A DNA stretch of 21,081 nt. Source: JAYRWN01 sp041917975 (GTDB lineage Bacteria; Bacteroidota; Bacteroidia; Chitinophagales; Saprospiraceae). Shown here piece by piece: positions 1-6,901 of this stretch (its first letter is position 1; each line of letters starts with the position of its first letter). The stretch covers positions 1 through 21,081 of the forward strand of contig JAYRWN010000317.1 in assembly GCA_041917975.1 (NCBI GenBank), written 5' to 3'. The notes under the pieces were generated by a model. The model was not told the origin of the DNA, did no database searches, and saw only the letters and a list, made by a program, of their open reading frames with translations. The translations under genes were made by a program, and so were the position numbers.

Positions 1-810
1 AACCATATTTATTCCGTCAATATGGGTATATGGCTTGATTGGATGGCGCAGGGGGCACAAGTAAATAACAACCTGCTGCACGCTAATTTACTTGACATTT
101 TCCTCGAAGTGAACCATGGCCCTATGCTGGTAAGTAACAATATCCTGCTTTCTGCCACCAGTTTACTAATGAATTCAAGTGGCGCCGCATTTGTACATAA
201 CCTTTTTGGTGGCAAAATAGATGTCATCTCATACGATTCTCGACTTACCCCATACCACAAACCGCATTCAACTTTCGTTGAAAAGCTTCATGATAATCCC
301 GGAGGGGATGTCCAATTTTATAATAACCTGTTCGTTAATCAGGGTGATGCAAGCCAATACAGCAAAGCCCTCTTGCCGGTAATCTTTGAGGGAAACATCT
401 TTACCAAAGGAAGTGTCAGACCAATTGCCGATTCTTCGGAAAATAAATTCGGCGAATTGAGTGAAGCTGGAAAAGAAAAATTTAATAATTCAAAACCAGT
501 TGCCGCTGTTGAACGAAATACGCTAAATAAACAGACCTATGACACTGAAATCAAATTGATAACTGATAGCGTCGCCATATATCTGGAATTAAACCTGGAT
601 AAGAATTGGGTTATAGGGCAACCACGAAAGATGGTAACCACCAGTTTATTAGGCAAAGTGATTATCCCCGACCTCCCTTTCGAAAATCCCAATGGTTCAC
701 CAATAAATATTGCTAATGATTATTTTGGCAGGTTGCGCAACCGGGCTAATCCTTCTCCCGGACCTTTCGAGATCAGCAAAAGTGGTAAACAGAAAATAAA
801 AGTTTGGTAA
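1..810 (+). CDS. Right-handed parallel beta-helix protein, C-terminal part (5' truncated by window edge)
   Basis: The reading frame is open from base 1, so the N-terminus lies outside the window; the ATG at 22 is probably internal. The first half shows repeated rungs built around N-N-L/N-N-I/N-L-F steps (for example VNNNLLHAN, VSNNILLSA, FVHNLFGG, FYNNLFVNQ), the ladder pattern of parallel beta-helix folds. The motifs GIWLDW, EVNHGP and TPYH resemble beta-helix proteins found next to glycoside hydrolases and sulfatases in Bacteroidota and Planctomycetes. The last 100 residues look like a beta-rich C-terminal domain ending in a basic tail. A role in polysaccharide binding or cleavage is inferred from the fold and from the sulfatase 139 nt downstream. 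No catalytic residues can be assigned from this part. Confidence 0.7.
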   Translation, partial: NHIYSVNMGIWLDWMAQGAQVNNNLLHANLLDIFLEVNHGPMLVSNNILLSATSLLMNSSGAAFVHNLFGGKIDVISYDSRLTPYHKPHSTFVEKLHDNPGGDVQFYNNLFVNQGDASQYSKALLPVIFEGNIFTKGSVRPIADSSENKFGELSEAGKEKFNNSKPVAAVERNTLNKQTYDTEIKLITDSVAIYLELNLDKNWVIGQPRKMVTTSLLGKVIIPDLPFENPNGSPINIANDYFGRLRNRANPSPGPFEISKSGKQKIKVW

Positions 811-949
811 CAATATCTTGAAATAGATAATCACGTTTATGCAAATTAAACATTAATTTTATTTTCAATTTACACGGATAGTGGAAGCAGGTAGGAAATA
901 CTAGCAGAATTCAATTATTCAAGGAAAATCAACAAATAAATATTGACGA

Positions 950-2431
950 ATGAGTATAATAAAAACAACCCTTGTACTTAGCAATTTGTTATTACTATTT
1001 ACCTTTCAACTTTTGGCTCAAAAGCCTTTTGAGTTAGAAAGAAAAAGTAGCAAGGCTAGCCCGCCAAATGAAAGGCGGAAACGCCCTAATATCGTTGTAA
1101 TCCTTGTAGACGATATGCGCTGGGATGAGTATGGCGAAGCAGGTCACAATTATTTAAAAACACCTAACATTGACAGGATGGCTAAAGAAGGGGCAAGCTT
1201 TGTTAATGCCTATGCAACGACGCCCCTTTGTTCACCCAGCCGAGCTAGTTTTCTGACAGGACAATATGCCCACACCAACGGCATCATTGACAATACCTCA
1301 CGTATTGAGCAAAGTCATGGACTAAACACATTTCCAAAACAACTCCATAAAAGTGGCTACGCTACGGCTTTCATCGGTAAGTGGCATATGGGCAATGATG
1401 ATTCAAAGCGTCCCGGATTTGATTATTGGGTTTCACTAAAAGGACAAGGAGAAGCTATTGACCCTGCTTTAAACATTAATGGTAAACAACAAATTGTAAA
1501 AGGGTACGTAACGGATATACTGATTGACCACTCACTTCGATTTATTAATCAAGAGCGTAACCAACCATTTTTGCTGTACCTGGCCCACAAGGCACTCCAC
1601 CCAAACGTAATCCAACATGATGATGGCCAAGTAGTAAATATTGGCGAGGGTGATTTTATTCCAGCCGAAAGACATTTAGGTAAGTATGAGGCTGCCGTTT
1701 TTAACCGCAGACCAAACTACAATATTCCTCCACTCGACAAGCCAGCATTAATGCGAAAAATTGAGGGTGTTCCACCCTTAAGTACCGAAACTTCAACCAC
1801 AGAGAAGACCATCCGTGCGCGTTCAGAAATGCTGATGGCTGTAGATGAGGGCCTTGGATTAATATTAAAAGCCCTTGAAGATAAAGGGGAGTCAGACAAT
1901 ACTATCGTCGTATTCACCAGCGATCATGGTTATTGGTATGGGGAGCATTGTCTTGATTTGGAACGAAGACTGGCTTACGAAGAAGCTATTCGCATTCCCA
2001 TGCTTGTCAGGTATCCTCCGTTAGTAAAAGCTGGAATGAAGCCCAAACAAATGGTATTGAGTATTGACCTTGCTCCAACATTACTGGACATAGCAGGAGA
2101 AACTCCGGGTACTCATCTTCAAGGAAAATCATGGGTACCGATTTTTACCGAAAAAGTTAATGCTTGGCGGAGCTCAATTCTTGTTGAATATTATAGTGAT
2201 TCCGTATTTCCCCGAATATTCAAAATGGGCTATAAAGCAGTACGAGACAATCGCTACAAGTACATACACTATATGGATTTGCAAGGAATGAATGAACTTT
2301 ATGATCTTACCAACGACCCCTATGAACTCCAAAACTTAGTTGCTAGTCCGGATTATGCGCGTACACTAAAAAAGATGAAAAAGGAGTTGAACCAGCTGTT
2401 AATAAAGAACAGTGCTGACAGGGTAAACTAA
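950..2431 (+). CDS. Secreted sulfatase (S1 family, Cys-type formylglycine enzyme)
   Basis: A 493-residue type I sulfatase that hydrolyses sulfate esters, probably on a polysaccharide, in the periplasm or outside the cell. Residues 1-24 form a signal peptide (hydrophobic core, then LLAQ). The maturation motif C-S-P-S-R lies at residues 94-98; Cys94 would become formylglycine. Metal ligands are expected at Asp54/Asp55 (ILVDDMRWD) and Asp325/His326 (FTSDHGYWYGEH). GKWHMG at 143-148 and YDLTNDPYE near 451 are typical sulfatase landmarks. After GEH the sequence reads C-L-D-L-E-R-R where many arylsulfatases have a D-K-R signature, so the substrate-side lysine is not obvious; this may reflect a sulfatase subfamily. 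Length is normal. The upstream beta-helix gene suggests a small polysaccharide-utilisation locus. Substrate unknown. Confidence 0.9.
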   Translation: MSIIKTTLVLSNLLLLFTFQLLAQKPFELERKSSKASPPNERRKRPNIVVILVDDMRWDEYGEAGHNYLKTPNIDRMAKEGASFVNAYATTPLCSPSRASFLTGQYAHTNGIIDNTSRIEQSHGLNTFPKQLHKSGYATAFIGKWHMGNDDSKRPGFDYWVSLKGQGEAIDPALNINGKQQIVKGYVTDILIDHSLRFINQERNQPFLLYLAHKALHPNVIQHDDGQVVNIGEGDFIPAERHLGKYEAAVFNRRPNYNIPPLDKPALMRKIEGVPPLSTETSTTEKTIRARSEMLMAVDEGLGLILKALEDKGESDNTIVVFTSDHGYWYGEHCLDLERRLAYEEAIRIPMLVRYPPLVKAGMKPKQMVLSIDLAPTLLDIAGETPGTHLQGKSWVPIFTEKVNAWRSSILVEYYSDSVFPRIFKMGYKAVRDNRYKYIHYMDLQGMNELYDLTNDPYELQNLVASPDYARTLKKMKKELNQLLIKNSADRVN

Positions 2432-2534
2432 ACACTTTTATATAAATGTTAGGCAACAAATAGAGATTACTGCTAACAAGATCCATACCCAATACCCTTA
2501 AGGATACTGCGCATAGAAAGACGTCAGCGGTAAT

Positions 2535-2550
2535 GTAAGCCCCTTACTTT
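2535..2550 (+). terminator. Possible weak terminator after the sulfatase
   Basis: GTAAG (2535-2539), a CCC loop, CTTAC (2543-2547), then a short T-rich tail. The stem is only 5 bp, so this is a weak candidate for separating the sulfatase from the protoglobin promoter. Confidence 0.2.
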
Positions 2551-2600
2551 ATTGAGGCGTGGCAACTAAAAGGATAAGGACTTAAAGTGACAAAAAATAA

Positions 2601-2631
2601 TTTGTTTAGTTAGGATTCCTTACTATATTTG
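2601..2631 (+). promoter_or_regulatory. Bacteroidota-type promoter for the protoglobin gene
   Basis: TTTG at 2601-2604 and TATATTTG at 2624-2631 are separated by 19 nt, an exact match to the Bacteroidota -33/-7 consensus (TTTG, 19-21 nt, TAnnTTTG). It predicts a start near 2637, about 23 nt before the ATG at 2660. Confidence 0.7.
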
Positions 2632-2659
2632 TTTCATTGTTTATCTAAAATAATATTCA

Positions 2660-3241
2660 ATGGAACAAATCAAAGGTTACAATTATGGCCAGGCGACTTT
2701 GGAACAGTCCCCGGTAACTATGCAAGACTTAGCCCTGCTCAAAAAAACTCTTTTATGGTCTGACGATGACGACCGCTATCTGAAAATGGCTGGCGGAGTA
2801 TTGCAAGACCAAACCAATGAAGTGCTTGACGTGTGGTATGGTTATGTAGGCGGCAATGAACATTTGTTGCACTATTTCACTAAAAACGGGCAGCCCAACA
2901 TGGATTATCTCACTGCTGTTAGGGCCAGGTTCGGACAATGGATTTTGGACTTATGTAAAAAACCTTACGACCAAAACTGGCTGAACTATCAGCATGAAAT
3001 TGCCAAGCGTCATCACAGCACAAAGAAAAACAAGACAGATCATGTGGACACAGTTCCGATTATTCATTACCGCTACATGACCGCTTTTATTTATCCGATT
3101 ACAGCCACCATCAAATCATTTCTTACCAACAAAGGACACGCACCGGCTGATGTTGATGCGATGCACAATGCCTGGTTCAAGGCCGTGACGCTTACGGTGA
3201 TACTTTGGACACATCCTTACATTAACAAAGGTGAGTTCTAG
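2660..3241 (+). CDS. Protoglobin (single-domain heme protein)
   Basis: A 193-residue protein alignable by eye along its whole length to archaeal protoglobin of Methanosarcina acetivorans: GYNYG near the N-terminus, DVWYGYVG at 57-64, RARFGQWILDLC at 88-99, YDQNWLNYQHEIAKRHH at 103-119, TKKNKTD, RYMTAFIYPITAT at 138-150 and a C-terminal ILWTHPY. His118, first of the HH pair, matches the proximal heme ligand (His120 in the archaeal protein). Protoglobins bind O2, CO and NO; this one has no fused signalling domain, so it is a carrier, scavenger or stand-alone sensor. It has its own strong promoter. A DUF2024 gene and a MarR regulator follow on the same strand, suggesting a gas- or redox-related unit; that link is inference. 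Confidence 0.92.
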   Translation: MEQIKGYNYGQATLEQSPVTMQDLALLKKTLLWSDDDDRYLKMAGGVLQDQTNEVLDVWYGYVGGNEHLLHYFTKNGQPNMDYLTAVRARFGQWILDLCKKPYDQNWLNYQHEIAKRHHSTKKNKTDHVDTVPIIHYRYMTAFIYPITATIKSFLTNKGHAPADVDAMHNAWFKAVTLTVILWTHPYINKGEF

Positions 3242-3266
3242 GTTAACAAAATCCAGTTAAAAAATC

Positions 3267-3317
3267 GGAATAGCCGGGCTGTTGTTTTTTCTTGTTAAAA
3301 GCCGGTTTGGCTATTCC
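3267..3317 (+). repeat. Long inverted repeat between protoglobin and DUF2024 genes
   Basis: GGAATAGCC (3267-3275) and GGCTATTCC (3309-3317) are perfect 9-bp arms. Inside them GGCT (3277-3280) can pair with AGCC (3300-3303), leaving a T-rich apical loop and an asymmetric bulge. The hairpin starts 26 nt after the protoglobin stop and ends 29 nt before the next ATG. It could be an attenuating terminator, an mRNA stabiliser or an RNA control element; no long U-tract follows, so full termination is doubtful. Confidence 0.55.
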
Positions 3318-3346
3318 TGTTCTTATTTATCAAAAAAAAATTAAAA

Positions 3347-3610
3347 ATGAAAGTAGCAGTTTGGGATACATATGTAACAAAAAAGGACGGACAGGTCATG
3401 CATTTTGATATACTTGTGCCTGCCGATGTAAGAAATGAAGAAACAATTTTTACTTTTGGTAAGGATTACTTACAATCTAAAAACCAGGCAGGACAGGTTC
3501 TTTCGTCAAATGAATGTCAGTTTTGCCATGTTGAACAGGCCAGCGAAAGAGTGGTGGCAGCTATTCAGCAAAAGGGATATTACATTGTTGAAATGCAAAA
3601 TTGTAAATGA
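3347..3610 (+). CDS. DUF2024 family protein
   Basis: An 87-residue protein matching the DUF2024 family: the start MKVAVWDTYVTKKDG, then HFDILVP at 19-25 and the conserved ECQFCHVE segment at 56-63. Cys57, Cys60 and His61 form a C-x2-C-H cluster that could bind a metal or act in redox chemistry; a further Cys86 is at the C-terminus. Function is not established for the family to my knowledge. It is small, cytoplasmic and has no signal peptide. The MarR gene starts only 8 nt after its stop, so the two are almost certainly co-transcribed, and with the protoglobin 105 nt upstream they may form one operon. Confidence 0.8.
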   Translation: MKVAVWDTYVTKKDGQVMHFDILVPADVRNEETIFTFGKDYLQSKNQAGQVLSSNECQFCHVEQASERVVAAIQQKGYYIVEMQNCK

Positions 3611-3618
3611 TAAACTAA

Positions 3619-4230
3619 ATGAAATCAGATTTTGATTTAGAATTTCAGAACGAAAATATTGAAAGCAAAATTATCGCTTCATTGGAACGGGTTTCGCAGG
3701 CCTTCCGTGTGCTGCTTTGGCAAGAAAGCAAAGACTTTTCACTAAGCCCTATCCAGGTCCAGGTGCTGATTTTTTTATTGCACCACAGCGTAGAAAAAAA
3801 GACCGTAAGTTACCTTGCCGATGAGTTCAATGTGACCAAGGCTACCATCAGCGACACAGTTAAATCACTTGAACAAAAGCAACTCATTAAGAAAATCCGG
3901 CAGCAGCATGACAACAGAAGTTACACCATTCAACTCACCGCAAAAGGCAAGGACATTGCATTAAAGACATCGTTGTTCAGCAAAGAAATTAAGCTGCCGA
4001 TTGACCGTTTGCATGCGCAAGATAAAGAAAATCTGCTTTTGAGTCTAATGAATATTATCCGCCACCTAAATCAATCGGGAGTAATTACCATACAGCGCAT
4101 GTGCCTGAACTGTGCACATTATAAATCATCTGCTAATGAACAAAAACATTTTTGCAAGTTACTTAATCAACAACTTCATACCACAGACCTGCGTGTTGAT
4201 TGTCCGGAGCATACAATGACAATCAATTAA
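3619..4230 (+). CDS. MarR-type winged-helix regulator with C-terminal four-Cys tail
   Basis: A 203-residue protein. Residues 17-150 carry a MarR winged helix-turn-helix: VLIFLLHH, then VSYLADEFNVTKATISDTVKSLEQKQLI at about 63-90 (recognition helix around TKATISDTV) and a wing near QHDNRSYTIQLTAKG at 96-110. The tail, 151-203, is longer than in classic MarR proteins (about 140-150 residues) and holds Cys162-x2-Cys165, Cys179 and Cys195 with nearby histidines, looking like a zinc or iron-sulfur site. The gene lies 8 nt behind DUF2024 and downstream of protoglobin, so it may sense redox state, metal or NO and control this cluster; ligand and targets are inferred. No operator half-sites are evident at the promoter. 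Confidence 0.85.
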   Translation: MKSDFDLEFQNENIESKIIASLERVSQAFRVLLWQESKDFSLSPIQVQVLIFLLHHSVEKKTVSYLADEFNVTKATISDTVKSLEQKQLIKKIRQQHDNRSYTIQLTAKGKDIALKTSLFSKEIKLPIDRLHAQDKENLLLSLMNIIRHLNQSGVITIQRMCLNCAHYKSSANEQKHFCKLLNQQLHTTDLRVDCPEHTMTIN

Positions 4231-4850
4231 GAAGAACTCAACCTGTTAACAAATGTATGGCCAAAAAGCTGGCTGCCGGAAGCCGTGTTTTAACTGTTGT
4301 CAGGGCAGCATTTACCATCAGCCGGATTTTAAATATCGGGAAAAAACTTTGATCATCCCAATGATTAACTCAGCAGAATTAACGGATCATAGCGGCGGGC
4401 TGCTTCGCTCTTATTAACCGGTTACTTGCCTTGATCGGGAGACACACCGGTAACACCCTGATTAGTCCTTACCGGGCCACTCCCTGGCCTTCTCATGCAG
4501 TGTCTGCAGCACGCCATGAGGCTTCACTATTTACATAGGCGACCTAAAAATATCAGGCCAAAGATGTAGTTTTATGGTCCTCCCGCAGTATATTTGATAC
4601 AGATCCAACAACCCTTAAATGTTCCTACAGACCGGCCGGTTAATTTGGACTGTTTTTTGGCAACGGATGATCAGCTTTTTGTATTCGTCTACTTTTAATG
4701 TTCTATTTAAATACGAAAAATTTATCGACACAAACGACTGTTTATTAGAGTTTTACAGAAATAAAAATCTTGGTGACATTCGCCAGTTATTCAGATGCCT
4801 GCAACTTTATCGAAAATCGTATCCTGTTCAAAATATAATTGAATAAAGGA
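4231..4850. other. Gene-free, hairpin-rich 620-bp interval
   Basis: No convincing gene is seen. The part at 4260-4560 is GC-richer than its flanks and has short perfect hairpins: GGCCA/TGGCC at 4475-4489 and TGCAG/CTGCA at 4496-4508. This suggests a structured RNA or a decayed mobile element, but I cannot assign a family. A perfect -7-like TATATTTG sits at 4589-4596 without a clear -33 box, so it is at best a weak promoter. The 75-codon open frame at 4619-4846 has no recognisable protein features and is likely chance. Confidence 0.4.
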
Positions 4851-5849
4851 ATGCCACAAAAAAAAATACGGACTGAGCACTGCAAAAATTGCAACTACGA
4901 TTTCAGAATTGACTTGCCACATATGAAATACTGTCCCAATTGCGGACAGGAAAATCATAGCCCCAGAATGCCTTTCTTTCACTATATATACGAGTTAATA
5001 GAAGGCATTTTCCATCTTGATAATAAAACATGGCTAACCATCAAGACCATGTTTGTCAGCCCGGGTCAGATCACCAAAGATTTTATTGACGATAAACGGA
5101 ACCGGTATTCACCTCCCGTGAGGATGTTTATCTGGTGCACGGCATTTTTTATGTTCAGCGCTTGGCTTATTGTAGATACTACTACTCACTATTCTGAACC
5201 GGCTTCCGAATCAAGTAAATCATTGAGTCAGCGTTTTGATGAAATGCCTGATTTCTCAAGTACACCAATAAGAATTATTACAAGTGGGATTTGGCCCTCA
5301 CTACCTTCAACAACTATAAGCAGTCAAAGGGTTTTAAAAAACATCCCCGACAAAGAAATTAAAACCTGGCTACAAAATCAAAAGTACCCTCACGATTATT
5401 TTCATGTTCAATTAGTAAAAGCCCACCGTACCCAAATCAGTAGTCCACTAACCTTATCAGCTTTCACAAAGAAAATGACCGCCGGGAATAATATTCTTTT
5501 TGTATTGTTGCTTCCCCTCAATGCATTATTACTCTTACCTGTACTCTATAGAAAAAAAATATTCTACTATGATTCCATGATTTTTACCGTGCATATTAAT
5601 ACCTGGATTCCGCTTTTCCAATCTATTTGGATCTGGGTATTGGGACTAATGGTGGGTTTGCTTCATGCTCCTGAATCAATATTTTTATCAATACCCGTTA
5701 TCAATGCTGTCTATTACTTTTTTGCGTTAAAGAAGGCATTCGGCTATAATTGGGTAAGTACTACCGTACGATGGTTACCAGCTTTTATCATTGATACTTT
5801 TTACCATTGGCTTATCTTGCTGATATATGCCGCCTGGTTTATGAACTAA
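4851..5849 (+). CDS. DUF3667 membrane protein with N-terminal zinc ribbon
   Basis: A protein of 332 residues from the ATG at 4851, preferred over the in-frame TTG at 4839 because AAGGA immediately precedes the ATG and family members start shortly before the zinc ribbon. Cys11-x2-Cys14 and Cys28-x2-Cys31 (ending CPNCGQEN) form the ribbon. The stretch HYIYELIEGIFHLDNKTW and the following PGQ near residue 70 are hallmarks of DUF3667. About five hydrophobic segments follow: FIWCTAFFMFSAWLIV near 95-110, NNILFVLLLPLNALLLLPVLY, INTWIPLFQSIWIWVLGLMVG, FLSIPVINAVYYFFAL and one at the C-terminus. A polar loop of roughly 100 residues separates the first two. It is an inner-membrane protein of unknown function, transcribed alone by its spacing. 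Confidence 0.82.
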   Translation: MPQKKIRTEHCKNCNYDFRIDLPHMKYCPNCGQENHSPRMPFFHYIYELIEGIFHLDNKTWLTIKTMFVSPGQITKDFIDDKRNRYSPPVRMFIWCTAFFMFSAWLIVDTTTHYSEPASESSKSLSQRFDEMPDFSSTPIRIITSGIWPSLPSTTISSQRVLKNIPDKEIKTWLQNQKYPHDYFHVQLVKAHRTQISSPLTLSAFTKKMTAGNNILFVLLLPLNALLLLPVLYRKKIFYYDSMIFTVHINTWIPLFQSIWIWVLGLMVGLLHAPESIFLSIPVINAVYYFFALKKAFGYNWVSTTVRWLPAFIIDTFYHWLILLIYAAWFMN

Positions 5850-5933
5850 ATACACTTGCAAAGGTGCAGAAAATATTTTGTTGCCAGCTGCCCTTACCGA
5901 CAAACCACACAACCGTGATAAGAAAACAAAAAT

Positions 5934-6371
5934 ATGACCGAAAAATATTTAATGCCGACACAAGAAGCTGGACGAAATTTTGTCATGAGACAAATTCAAG
6001 GAAGCGTTGTAATGCTGAACCTACTTCGGTTTCGTGAAATAGCTGACTATTCAGCTACCCCAGAAATTATTCCTGACGAACAGATAAGCGGAAAAAGGGC
6101 CTATCAACTTTATATAGAACATACTTTGCCTTTTTTAACTAAATCAGGTGGAGAGATTTTGTTTATGGGAGAAGGAGGCCACTTTTTAATTGGCCCCACT
6201 TATGAACGTTGGGACGCTGTTTTACTGATTAAACAAAATAGTGTCAATAGTTTCCTTGCTTTTGAATCTGACAAAGATTACATGAAAGGCATTGGACACA
6301 GAACAGCTGCACTGGAAGACTCAAGACTGCTACCAATAGTTGAATATAAAAACGGACAAAATGAAATTTAA
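5934..6371 (+). CDS. DUF1330 family protein
   Basis: A 145-residue protein with the DUF1330 pattern (dimeric alpha-beta barrel, ferredoxin-like fold): VVMLNLLRFREIADY at 25-39, SGKRAYQLYIEHTLPFL at 52-68, ERWDAVLLIK at 91-100 and a final GHRTAALEDSRLLPIVEY at 121-138. The RTAALEDSRLLP ending is the conserved core of the family. Members are small stand-alone proteins with no fixed reaction known to me. The start at 5934 gives the expected short leader before VVMLNL. The last codons overlap the start of a small GIY-YIG-like remnant in another frame. Confidence 0.8.
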   Translation: MTEKYLMPTQEAGRNFVMRQIQGSVVMLNLLRFREIADYSATPEIIPDEQISGKRAYQLYIEHTLPFLTKSGGEILFMGEGGHFLIGPTYERWDAVLLIKQNSVNSFLAFESDKDYMKGIGHRTAALEDSRLLPIVEYKNGQNEI

Positions 6372-6462
6372 AAAAGAACTAAAGGCCGTTTACAAAGAAA
6401 TGAAGTTCCCAATTGAAGCGTTTCAAATTAGAAATAAATTCAACAATAAAAAATATGACTAA
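6361..6462 (+). pseudogene. GIY-YIG nuclease-like N-terminal remnant
   Basis: A 33-codon open frame beginning with ATG at 6361. Its translation (MKFKKELKAVYKEMKFPI, then AFQIRNKFNNKKYD) resembles the opening of a Bacteroidota GIY-YIG nuclease family in which an MGVFQIRNTVNxKI-type segment follows a Lys-rich helix. It stops there, before the rest of the nuclease domain. It overlaps the 3' end of the DUF1330 gene by 11 nt and the lipoprotein start by 8 nt. Most likely a deletion scar, not a working gene; the family match is from memory of the motif only. Confidence 0.35.
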
Positions 6463-6820
6463 TAGATTTATAATTTTTATAACAGTTTTTAGTTTCTGCT
6501 TGTTCTCTGCATGCGGAACTCAGCCCAATTCAACGATTTTAGTTAACCAATTACAGCCCAATGAAGCAAAGACAAAAAAAATATCGATTGTCGCAAAGCT
6601 TAAAGAGAATTCACATCTACCTATTGAAGATAGAATGGCCCTTTATCATAAACTCAAAGATGAAAATCTGGCATTATATGACTTTGATAACGAGACAGAA
6701 CTAACACTATACGGTTACTCGTTTTCACTTTCACCGCTCAAAAGTTTAAGAGGCCACACAATATTCCAAATTAGTGATATTTTTAAATTTTATTTTCATT
6801 CAAAACAGTACTACCCTTAG
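6455..6820 (+). CDS. Small lipoprotein of unknown function
   Basis: The start at 6455 (ATG) is chosen over an in-frame TTG at 6413 because it puts a type II signal peptide at the N-terminus: MTNRF, a hydrophobic core, then the lipobox L-F-S-A-C with Cys20. The mature part, about 100 residues, is Lys/Asn/Glu-rich and carries a motif around IEDRMALYHKLKDENLALYDFDNETELTLYGYS that I do not recognise. It ends in KQYYP with no typical domain closure, so the gene may be 3' truncated. It would be an envelope-anchored protein of unknown role. Confidence 0.55.
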   Translation: MTNRFIIFITVFSFCLFSACGTQPNSTILVNQLQPNEAKTKKISIVAKLKENSHLPIEDRMALYHKLKDENLALYDFDNETELTLYGYSFSLSPLKSLRGHTIFQISDIFKFYFHSKQYYP

Positions 6821-6901
6821 GGAGTAGCGCATGTTTCAAAACAAAAACCAGCACGTGTAATCATCGGATATTTTGTCCTGGAACATAAACCAAAAAATGA
6901 C

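Noticed and set aside
4619..4846. 75-codon plus-strand open frame in the 4231-4850 gap
   Set aside because: No domain, signal or family pattern; surrounding sequence looks non-coding.
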